From NCBI GenBank assembly GCA_014379075.1, contig JACMMN010000329.1, positions 1 through 9,990 on the forward strand: a DNA stretch of 9,990 bases, written 5' to 3'. Made by a program: the position numbers and the translations under genes. The notes under the pieces are model-generated. The model saw only the letters and a list, made by a program, of their open reading frames with translations, was not told the DNA's origin and ran no database searches. The DNA is from Pyrinomonadaceae bacterium. GTDB lineage: Bacteria; Acidobacteriota; Blastocatellia; Pyrinomonadales; Pyrinomonadaceae. How positions within the stretch are numbered: the first letter of the stretch is position 1; every line of letters begins with the position of its first letter. Of this stretch, positions 1 to 6,664 are shown one piece after another.

Positions 1-567
1 GGGATGCTTCCGGTACTGACATTTTTGTTTGTCATTGCCCGGCCGCTTTTTACGGTCTGGGCCGGCGAAGAATTTGGACGCGAGAGCACGCTGCCGTTCT
101 ATATTCTGCTCGGCGGACTGTTCTTTAACATTTTGGCATTCGTTCCGCTCAGCCTGATAATGGCCACGGGGCGAACCGGCATCCTGGCGAAACTGTATTG
201 GCTCGAACTTTTTCCGTACATCGGGCTGATCGCATTGCTGACAACAAAATACGGTGCGGCCGGTGCGGCATTGGCGTGGAGCATTCGTGTGATCGCGGAC
301 GCCGTTCTGATCGGCTGGATCTCAAGGAAAACGGCTGCGGTCCCCTTCAATATATTCAGCGGCAAGGCCATAGCCTTTGCCGCCGCAATATTGATCCTCA
401 TGCCGCCGGTCTTTGCCGCTGCATGGTTCCGTGAATTGTTCAGTCTCTCGCTGCCTCTGCTCGCGATAAGCCTGGCAATATATGCGCTTCTAGCCTGGAG
501 AAAATTCCTCGCCCCCGACGAAAGACTCTGGCTCGCCGCCAAATTTCAAAAGGTCTTTACGCGATAG
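1..567 (+). CDS. Polysaccharide flippase, Wzx/MATE-like, C-terminal part (5' truncated)
   Basis: This is the C-terminal 188 residues of an integral membrane protein. The frame is open to the first base, so the true start lies upstream; the ATG at base 4 is internal. I see about six hydrophobic segments, near residues 2-18, 31-53, 63-80, 85-106, 121-142 and 149-166 of the fragment, and then a short basic tail. The hydrophilic stretch VWAGEEFG, the segment LAFVPLSLIMATGR and the pattern KYGAAGAALAWSIR resemble the last third of Wzx-type O-antigen or lipid-linked oligosaccharide flippases of the MATE/MOP superfamily. Such proteins move undecaprenyl-diphosphate-linked glycan units across the inner membrane. 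The next gene starts 79 bases downstream, behind a promoter-like sequence, so this may end one transcription unit. Family assignment is fairly secure; the substrate cannot be read from the fragment. Confidence 0.82.
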   Translation, partial: GMLPVLTFLFVIARPLFTVWAGEEFGRESTLPFYILLGGLFFNILAFVPLSLIMATGRTGILAKLYWLELFPYIGLIALLTTKYGAAGAALAWSIRVIADAVLIGWISRKTAAVPFNIFSGKAIAFAAAILILMPPVFAAAWFRELFSLSLPLLAISLAIYALLAWRKFLAPDERLWLAAKFQKVFTR

Positions 568-611
568 CACGTCGAACCACATGATCCAATAAAACTCGCG
601 CGTATCCGCGT

Positions 612-640
612 TTGACACTCAACACCACAAAAAATAGACT
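612..640 (+). promoter_or_regulatory. Candidate sigma70-type promoter upstream of the ABC exporter genes
   Basis: A perfect -35 hexamer TTGACA (612-617) is followed after 17 bases by TAGACT (635-640). The second hexamer matches TATAAT at four of six positions, including the important second A and last T. The spacer is AT-rich. Transcription would be expected to start near 646-648, on top of the GTG codon at 647. It lies in the 79-base gap between the flippase and the permease and points toward the permease. It is called by eye and is untested. Confidence 0.5.
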
Positions 641-646
641 CTAAAG

Positions 647-1576
647 GTGATTCCAGATTCCACTTCCATCCCGCTGTCCAAAAAAAAACCGAGCGGCATT
701 ACCGAACCGGATAGTGAAAATAAGCCTAATGGGCAATCCGTGCGCTATGAGCTGCCGGAAACGCCTGTGGTTGTGATAGAGCCGAGCCGGGGCCGCATTC
801 CCGTAAATCTCCGTGAGATCTGGCATTACCGCGATCTGCTGTATATTTTATCCGCCCGCGATATAAAGGTCAGGTATAAACAGACGCTTCTCGGCGCGGC
901 CTGGGCCATCATCCAACCGCTGTTTACGATGCTCATTTTCTCGCTGTTTTTCGGGAAGCTGGCGGGCCTGCCGTCGGATAATGTGCCTTATCCGCTTTTC
1001 GCATATGCGGGGTTGCTGCCGTGGACGTTTTTCTCCAATGCGATAACGAACAGCGGCAACAGCCTGGTCGGAAACTCGAATCTCATTACAAAGGTGTATT
1101 TCCCGCGAATGATCATACCGATGGCGTCGGTTGCGTCGGGCTTGCTGGATTTTGTGATTGCCTTCGGGCTGCTGGTCGTTTTGATGTTTTATTACGGCGT
1201 CGGGCTTTCGGTGAATATTTTGATGCTTCCCGTGCTGGTCGTCTTGACGAGCCTTTTAGCGGTCGGCGTCGGAATGTGGATGTCGGCGCTGAATGTGAAG
1301 TACCGTGATATTCGGTATGCCCTGCCGTTCGTGATACAGCTTGGGCTATTTGCAACGCCTATAATCTATCCGTCAAGCATGGTGCCGGAGAAATGGCGCC
1401 TTCTGCTTGCGCTCAATCCGATGACCGGTTTGATCGAGGCTTATCGTTCGGCTTTTTTCGGAAAACCTTTCGACTGGATTGCATTAGGCATTTCCGCAGT
1501 TCTGACAGTTCTTATTTTGGTTTACGCAGCGTATAGTTTCCGCAAAATGGAAAACACCTTCGCGGATGTGATCTAG
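647..1576 (+). CDS. wzm: ABC-2 type polysaccharide/polyol-phosphate exporter permease (Wzm-like)
   Basis: This is the membrane subunit of an ABC exporter for a lipid-linked polysaccharide, acting in the inner membrane with the ATPase encoded 4 bases downstream. From the GTG at 647 it is 309 residues. The family core begins near residue 50 with LREIWHYRDLLY, RDIKVRYKQT and LGAAWAIIQP (about residues 55-91). About six membrane segments follow, near 83-103, 115-137, 156-184, 189-211, 225-243 and 276-296. The C-terminus MENTFADVI is the usual ending of this family. The first 31 residues are polar and unconserved-looking, and no Shine-Dalgarno sequence precedes GTG 647. An in-frame GTG at 740 (codon 32) would give 278 residues, closer to the usual N-terminal length as I recall it, so the start is uncertain. 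A run of nine A (680-688) lies between the two candidate starts. The family call is secure. Confidence 0.93.
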   Translation: MIPDSTSIPLSKKKPSGITEPDSENKPNGQSVRYELPETPVVVIEPSRGRIPVNLREIWHYRDLLYILSARDIKVRYKQTLLGAAWAIIQPLFTMLIFSLFFGKLAGLPSDNVPYPLFAYAGLLPWTFFSNAITNSGNSLVGNSNLITKVYFPRMIIPMASVASGLLDFVIAFGLLVVLMFYYGVGLSVNILMLPVLVVLTSLLAVGVGMWMSALNVKYRDIRYALPFVIQLGLFATPIIYPSSMVPEKWRLLLALNPMTGLIEAYRSAFFGKPFDWIALGISAVLTVLILVYAAYSFRKMENTFADVI

Positions 1577-1580
1577 CAAA

Positions 1581-2765
1581 ATGAAACCGATCATCAGGGT
1601 GGAAAATTTAGGTAAGGAATACCGGATCGGCCTTAAAGCGGAGCCGTATACGACCTTGCGCGAATCGCTGGTCAATGCCGCCCGACGCCCGATCGATGCC
1701 CTTAGCGGAAAAGGGAAGAAAAACGGCGACGACCGTTTCTGGGCATTAAAGGATGTCAATTTCGAGGTAATGCCGGGCGAGGTCGTCGGGATCATCGGCC
1801 GCAACGGAGCCGGCAAATCAACACTCCTGAAGGTCCTCTCGCGGATCACCGAACCGACCACAGGCCGAATCGAACTTTATGGCCGCATCGGCTCACTTCT
1901 CGAAGTCGGCACCGGATTTCACCCCGAATTGACCGGCCGCGAAAACATCTACCTCAACGGTGCGATCCTCGGAATGAAACACGACGAGATCTCACGGAAA
2001 TTCGATGAAATCGTCGATTTTGCCGAGATCGAAGAATTCCTGGACACTCCGGTAAAGCGCTATTCCAGCGGCATGTATGTGAGACTGGCGTTTGCGGTGG
2101 CTGCGAATCTTGAACCCGAAGTATTAATTATCGACGAGGTGCTGGCGGTCGGTGATACCGCTTTTCAGCGTAAATGTATCGGCAAGATGGAAGACGTAAG
2201 TAAAAACGAGGGCCGCACCGTAATTTTCGTAAGCCATAATATCGGCGTCGTTAGTTCGCTTTGCACGACGGGGATATTGCTGCATAAAGGCGAGGTCGGA
2301 GCCATCGGCCCGATCCGCGAGATCGTCAGCAAATATTTTGAAATAGATAAAAGCGACACGGACGATAAAGTTCGGGTAGATATATTGAACGAAGAGGAAT
2401 TGTGGACGACCGGCAAAATCCTTCAAATGAGGGTTGCGTGGGATGCCGGCCTTTTCCGTGACGGCTGTGTCTGCGACCTTGCGTTTTACACCGTCGAGGG
2501 CACTAAGATCTTCGGACTTGAAAGCCATAAGTTGATGGACAATAGGGTAATACCGGGCGGCAAAACGGAGGCGATTTTCAGTATCGAAAACATCGGCCTC
2601 GTTGACCGGGAAGTTCGCGTCGATGTCGGCTTGAAAAGAGACATCGGTTCTAATTACGATGTGCTGGTCGAAAATGCGTGCAGTCTCAGTATTCCGTCGG
2701 CGGGCTTATACGACTATAAAGTGGACGATTCGATCATTGTCCCCAAAGCTTCGGTTTCGGTCTAA
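1581..2765 (+). CDS. wzt: ABC exporter ATP-binding protein with C-terminal domain (Wzt-like)
   Basis: This is the ATPase subunit that powers polysaccharide export with the permease just upstream; four bases separate the two genes, so they are probably co-translated. The nucleotide-binding domain covers about residues 1-250: Walker A GRNGAGKST at 73-81, the family stretch EVGTGFHPELTGREN at 108-122, signature YSSGMYVRL at 161-169, Walker B VLIIDEVLAVGD at 181-192, and the switch His in VSHN at 219. Residues from about 262 to 394 form a separate beta-rich-looking domain, in the position of the Wzt C-terminal domain that binds the modified chain end in E. coli O8/O9a exporters. At 394 residues the protein is much longer than a bare KpsT-type ATPase, which supports a substrate-reading domain. 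No Shine-Dalgarno sequence is visible before the ATG. The ligand of the C-terminal domain is unknown. Confidence 0.93.
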   Translation: MKPIIRVENLGKEYRIGLKAEPYTTLRESLVNAARRPIDALSGKGKKNGDDRFWALKDVNFEVMPGEVVGIIGRNGAGKSTLLKVLSRITEPTTGRIELYGRIGSLLEVGTGFHPELTGRENIYLNGAILGMKHDEISRKFDEIVDFAEIEEFLDTPVKRYSSGMYVRLAFAVAANLEPEVLIIDEVLAVGDTAFQRKCIGKMEDVSKNEGRTVIFVSHNIGVVSSLCTTGILLHKGEVGAIGPIREIVSKYFEIDKSDTDDKVRVDILNEEELWTTGKILQMRVAWDAGLFRDGCVCDLAFYTVEGTKIFGLESHKLMDNRVIPGGKTEAIFSIENIGLVDREVRVDVGLKRDIGSNYDVLVENACSLSIPSAGLYDYKVDDSIIVPKASVSV

Positions 2766-2791
2766 TACTCGCAGCATTCGATTTTATATAA

Positions 2792-3631
2792 ATGAGTTTT
2801 TTACAGCGTCAATACAGCAGGATCCAGTTTCGTCTCGAGATGTATAAAACCACGCCGACGGGGATTCGTGAGAGGTGGCGGCTCGGGCTAAAAAGGGCAC
2901 TGCGGCCGAATATCAATTTTCCCGTATGGGTGACGACTTTGAGCGGAGCGAAAGTTTTTTTGGACGAAGACGTTATTGATGAGAGCATTCTCGACGATAT
3001 TTCTTCGACGATGATAGACCGGTACTTTCCGGATAGTCTAAAACTTAAGAGCGGCGATGTGGTTTTGGATGTCGGCGGACACCACGGGTTATATGCCGTT
3101 GAGCTGCTCGCACGGTTTCCGGGGATCAAGATCCTGTCGATCGAACCCGATCCGGAAGGAATTGATCTGATTACCAGGCACATCGAAAGAAACAACGCAG
3201 GTTCGAATATTAAGGTGATCCCCTTTGCGATAGGGACGGAGGAAGGCGAGGGTTTTCTTGCAGACAATCATGACGGATCGTGGGGTAAGACTCTGGAAAA
3301 CGACCAAAGTGATAGCTCGGTAGCCGTTCGGGTAAAAACACTGGATCAGATATTGGAAAACGGGGACAGGAATGTACGTTTTATAAAAAGCAACTGTGAG
3401 GGCGGCGAATTCGATCTTGTTCCGCAGATGATCGGTCTCGGCCTAAAGCCCGACCTGATCATCCTGATGGTTCACCCGCCCAGAGGAAATATGCAGGAGC
3501 TGGTCACGATGCTGGAGGATTACGGCTATGAGGGCAGGCTGGCTTGGGACAGCGACGTGAATCCATGCTGGCATTTCGAACTGAAACAAAATGCGCCTTC
3601 GCAGGGCGGAGGCGAATTTTCCCGCATTTAA
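2792..3631 (+). CDS. FkbM-family SAM-dependent methyltransferase
   Basis: This is a predicted cytoplasmic methyltransferase of 279 residues that probably O-methylates a sugar or another glycan substituent. After about 85 less conserved residues comes the SAM-binding motif VVLDVGGHHGLYAVELL (90-106), then the acidic loop IEPDP (117-121), a second-strand region KVIPFAIGTEEGEG (141-154), VRVKTLDQIL (179-188), and the family hallmark FIKSNCEGGEFDLV (197-210). In most FkbM proteins that hallmark reads K-x-D-x-E-G-x-E; here Asn201 stands where Asp is usual. The ATG is taken because it follows the ATPase stop by 26 bases and no better start is nearby; there is no clear ribosome site. It sits directly behind the exporter genes, so a role in capping or decorating the exported chain is plausible. 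The family is well supported; the acceptor is unknown. Confidence 0.88.
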   Translation: MSFLQRQYSRIQFRLEMYKTTPTGIRERWRLGLKRALRPNINFPVWVTTLSGAKVFLDEDVIDESILDDISSTMIDRYFPDSLKLKSGDVVLDVGGHHGLYAVELLARFPGIKILSIEPDPEGIDLITRHIERNNAGSNIKVIPFAIGTEEGEGFLADNHDGSWGKTLENDQSDSSVAVRVKTLDQILENGDRNVRFIKSNCEGGEFDLVPQMIGLGLKPDLIILMVHPPRGNMQELVTMLEDYGYEGRLAWDSDVNPCWHFELKQNAPSQGGGEFSRI

Positions 3632-3666
3632 TCGGCGGCTCATCAGCTTTTCGATGACATCAATGT

Positions 3667-4608
3667 ATGAGCACTCCTGTCTGCAGCATCATTATTCCAA
3701 CATACAATCACGCGAAATATATCGAACGAAGCGTGGAATGCGCGCTTCGCCAGACGCTTGAGAATGTGGAGGTCATTGTGGTTGACGACGGTTCGACGGA
3801 CGAGACGCCGGAAATAGTCACGCAGTTCGCAGATAAAATAATTTATCACCGAAAAGAAAACGGCGGGCTCGGTGCCGCGAGGAATACCGGGATCGGGATC
3901 AGCCGCGGAAAGTACATCCAGTTTTTGGATGCGGACGATACTATCGACGACACAAAGCTGGAAAAACAGGTCAGGGTTTTTGAAAAAGATGATAGTGTTT
4001 CAGTTGTTTATTCCGACTGCAGCTGTAGCGATGCGGACGGGGCAGACCTCGAAAACGCGTCTTATCCTTTAGGCGACGGCGAAGATCCGATACCTGTGCT
4101 TTTGCATCGAACGCTCTCCGGCGTGCACGCCTCGCTGGTGAAGCGGTCGGCCGTCATCGAAGCCGGGATGTTTGACGAAAGCAGGGTTGCACAGGAGGAT
4201 TGGGATTTGTGGCTGAGAATTGCCTTGAAGGGGCAGAAATATAAATATCTGCCCGGCAACCTTGCCCATTACGACCAGCAAGGGTCGGCAATGGTAACTA
4301 ACCCGGTCTTGATGTATAGGCGGACGCTCCATTTGCTTTCCCGCTTTTTGGATAATCCGGACTTGCGCGGCCTTGGCCAGAATTCCGTCAACGATTTTAT
4401 CGCTTATCAGAATTTCGCATTGGCCACCAGATCATATAATAACGGCTGGTGGAGACGCTCGCGGGGCCACTTTTTGAAGGCGTTGAGGGCAAATCCGAAA
4501 TTGGTCGAACGAGAATATTGGTTGTGCGTTCCCAAGACCATTTTACATCAGATCGCCGATGCCGTTACTGGAAAGCACGCGGTGGAGCCGGATGATTTGG
4601 CCGATTAA
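3667..4608 (+). CDS. Family 2 (GT-A fold) glycosyltransferase
   Basis: This 313-residue inverting glycosyltransferase would transfer a sugar from a nucleotide donor to the growing lipid-linked glycan at the cytoplasmic side of the membrane. The GT-A domain starts at once: CSIIIPTYNHAKYI (6-19), EVIVVDDGSTDETPEI (35-50) with the nucleotide-binding Asp pair, ENGGLGAARNTGI (64-76), and the metal-binding motif FLDADD (86-91). Further on, QEDWDLWLRI (176-185) supplies the likely catalytic acidic pair and the SGVHASLVKR segment precedes it. The last ~100 residues are basic and aromatic and have no domain I recognise; no membrane segment is evident. ATG 3667 is chosen because it lies a few residues before the conserved first strand; no Shine-Dalgarno sequence is seen. 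The gene is 35 bases after the FkbM gene. Donor and acceptor cannot be predicted. Confidence 0.92.
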   Translation: MSTPVCSIIIPTYNHAKYIERSVECALRQTLENVEVIVVDDGSTDETPEIVTQFADKIIYHRKENGGLGAARNTGIGISRGKYIQFLDADDTIDDTKLEKQVRVFEKDDSVSVVYSDCSCSDADGADLENASYPLGDGEDPIPVLLHRTLSGVHASLVKRSAVIEAGMFDESRVAQEDWDLWLRIALKGQKYKYLPGNLAHYDQQGSAMVTNPVLMYRRTLHLLSRFLDNPDLRGLGQNSVNDFIAYQNFALATRSYNNGWWRRSRGHFLKALRANPKLVEREYWLCVPKTILHQIADAVTGKHAVEPDDLAD

Positions 4609-4710
4609 TAAGAGGTGGCCGAGGTCGATAAGTTTCCCTATTCGGGAGGAGATTTCAAGAACAGCATTTAAAGGTTTAGTATAGGAATATTGACCCACAC
4701 TAGTTTCCTT

Positions 4711-5433
4711 ATGAAAGAATTTATTCGTAAATTTCTACGATGGATGCCGATTTCGAAGAAGGCAATGATCGAGTATTATTTCGACAATTCGCTTGGCAAG
4801 GAATTCGGAGGCCCGTTCAACGGCCAAAATGCCCGGCAGCAAATTTTCAAAGATCTTTCGTCCGAACTGGCCTTTGCGGCAATAATCGAGACAGGAACGT
4901 TTCGCGGGGTGACGACGGCATTTATGTCCGAGCATACGAGCAAGCCCGTATTCACTGTAGAAGCCGAACCCCGATTCTTTTATTACGCGACTCACGCTCT
5001 TCGACGGTTTCCAAAGACAAAAGTTAAGATGGGAGATTCGAGGAATTTTATTACCGAACTGATATCTGATGAGCACGTGCCGAAAAAAAATGTTTTCTTT
5101 TACCTTGATGCTCATTGGAACGCTGATCTGCCGCTTAGCGAGGAAGTCCACCTAATAGAACAGCACTGGACGGACGCCGTTATCATGATCGACGATTTTG
5201 AGGTGCCGGGCGACGACGGTTACAAGTTCGATGACTATGGCGAGGGGAAGAAACTTTGTTTGGATTATCTCGGAGATACCGCTTCTAACTGGTCTGCTTT
5301 TTTCCCCTCGGCCACCTCGGACGAGGAGACCGGATTTAAGCGCGGATGCGTTATTTTGGCAAGTAAAAGTTTGAAAGAAAAGCTAAAAACTTGCACTTCA
5401 CTGCGCCTTTTCGAAGCCGCAAGCTCTGCATAG
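4711..5433 (+). CDS. Class I SAM methyltransferase-like protein of the glycan cluster
   Basis: The protein has 240 residues from ATG 4711. A TTG at 4690 would add seven residues, but I prefer the ATG. The fold signature is a Rossmann-type methyltransferase: AIIETGTFRGVTTAFM (57-72) as the glycine-rich loop, FTVEAEPRF (81-89) as the acidic second strand, MGDSRNF (107-113), FFYLDAHW (129-136), and VIMIDDFEVPGDDGY (157-171). The Asp/His set in LDAHW and IDDF is arranged as in metal-dependent or TylF/CmcI-like class I enzymes, which suggests but does not prove a divalent metal site. The first 20 residues are basic and could be peripheral. It follows a 102-base gap and precedes a GT4 gene by 18 bases. 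It most likely modifies a sugar in this pathway. The exact family and the reaction are uncertain. Confidence 0.75.
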   Translation: MKEFIRKFLRWMPISKKAMIEYYFDNSLGKEFGGPFNGQNARQQIFKDLSSELAFAAIIETGTFRGVTTAFMSEHTSKPVFTVEAEPRFFYYATHALRRFPKTKVKMGDSRNFITELISDEHVPKKNVFFYLDAHWNADLPLSEEVHLIEQHWTDAVIMIDDFEVPGDDGYKFDDYGEGKKLCLDYLGDTASNWSAFFPSATSDEETGFKRGCVILASKSLKEKLKTCTSLRLFEAASSA

Positions 5434-5451
5434 GTCGAACTTCGACGAAGA

Positions 5452-6654
5452 ATGAGAATTGCTTTCGCGGACACAACTTTGGACGGATCGATAATTGGAG
5501 GAGCGCATACTTTTTTGGTTCAGATAATGCGGGGCCTTAGCAGAAAAGGGCATGAAATTCATCTGATATCTAAGGGCGATCCGTTAGCGAAAAGTGCCGC
5601 AAATATTGCGGATTCTGGGGCCCGGATTCACCCGAATCTTTGGCGTCACGATGCGCTTGTGAACGACTCTACGCCGATCTTGGCTCGGTGGCTAAATGAT
5701 TTGCGGCCCGATGTTTACGTGGTTTCAGTTTCGCCGGATCTGGGCTGGACGGTGTTACCATTTCTGGATTCGAAGATTGCAACGTTTACTATCGGGCACA
5801 ACGACGAGCATTCCTTTTACGATCCGGTAAAACATTACGCGAGTTTTCTTACTCGTGCCATTGGTGTGAGCGATGAGATTTGCCGAAGGTATGTGGATGA
5901 ATGCGGCATGGAAAAAGCCAGGGTGGAGTGGATCCCGTACGGCGTTGAGATCAGCGGCAGCGAACCGGTGGGAAGTGGTGACGCGGCTTTGCAGCTTTTA
6001 TATGTCGGCAGGGTCGAGGAAGAACAGAAGAGGATATCCGATCTGATAAAGATCGTAAAAATGCTGGATCAAAAGGGCGTGGATCTCAGGCTTTCGATCG
6101 TCGGCGACGGGGTCGAGATGCCGAAATTGAAAGATGCTCTAAGTTCGGAGATCGAAGATGGGACGGTAGAACTACACGGGTGGGTGGATAGTGATAAGGT
6201 TATTGAGACGATGCGGAGGTCGGAGGTTTTCGTTTTGACTTCGGCGTACGAAGGGTTTTGCATCTCGCTGGTCGAGGCGATGGCCAACGGCTGCTGCCCG
6301 GTGGTTACGGATATCAAAAGCGGCAATAAGCAATTGATAACGGACGGGGAAAATGGGTTCATCTCGCCGGTCGGCGATGTCGAAAGTATGGCGGAGCGGA
6401 TCGCGGATCTGGCCGCCGACCCCGAACGCCGGTTGATTATGCGCAAGCGGGCGTGGGAAACTGGAAAGGCTTACAGTGTGGAAAGAATGATCGAGGCGTA
6501 TGAAAACTGCTTCGAGCGGGCGATCGGCGAAGCGAGGGATAATCCACGGCAGCCTGATCCTTCGTTTCCGTTAATGGAAAGCTGCAGGTCAAAATACCCT
6601 TTGTGGTTAAGACGTATAAAGGCGAAGACAAAGAGTTTGGTAGGGACAGGATAA
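5452..6654 (+). CDS. Family 4 (GT-B fold) glycosyltransferase
   Basis: This 400-residue retaining glycosyltransferase has two Rossmann domains. The N-terminal acceptor domain begins MRIAFADTTLDGSIIGGAH, with the Gly-Gly loop at 16-17 that is typical of GT4. The C-terminal donor domain begins near residue 181 with LLYVGRVEEEQKR (182-194), where the Arg and Lys are the usual phosphate contacts, followed by LSIVGDG (214-220), LHGWV (241-245) and TSAYEGFCISLVEAMANG (263-280). The last stretch contains the E-x7-E motif (Glu267 and Glu275). The roughly 45 residues at the C-terminus are rich in Arg, Lys, Trp and Pro and may lie against the membrane. It starts 18 bases after the methyltransferase-like gene and ends 10 bases before the epimerase, consistent with one operon. 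The family is secure; the sugar is not predictable. Confidence 0.93.
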   Translation: MRIAFADTTLDGSIIGGAHTFLVQIMRGLSRKGHEIHLISKGDPLAKSAANIADSGARIHPNLWRHDALVNDSTPILARWLNDLRPDVYVVSVSPDLGWTVLPFLDSKIATFTIGHNDEHSFYDPVKHYASFLTRAIGVSDEICRRYVDECGMEKARVEWIPYGVEISGSEPVGSGDAALQLLYVGRVEEEQKRISDLIKIVKMLDQKGVDLRLSIVGDGVEMPKLKDALSSEIEDGTVELHGWVDSDKVIETMRRSEVFVLTSAYEGFCISLVEAMANGCCPVVTDIKSGNKQLITDGENGFISPVGDVESMAERIADLAADPERRLIMRKRAWETGKAYSVERMIEAYENCFERAIGEARDNPRQPDPSFPLMESCRSKYPLWLRRIKAKTKSLVGTG

Positions 6655-6664
6655 TAACTGGATT

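Noticed and set aside
591..610. CGCG-rich inverted repeat after the flippase stop as a terminator
   Set aside because: The stem is only about four pairs and there is no T-run after it.
4644..4651. Strong Shine-Dalgarno-like GGGAGGAG in the 102-base gap
   Set aside because: No ATG, GTG or TTG follows at usable spacing; the only nearby frame (from an ATT) has about ten codons. It may be chance.
4690..4718. TTGACC as a -35 box before the 4711 gene
   Set aside because: The -10 position at 17 bases spacing falls inside the coding start and has no TATAAT-like match.
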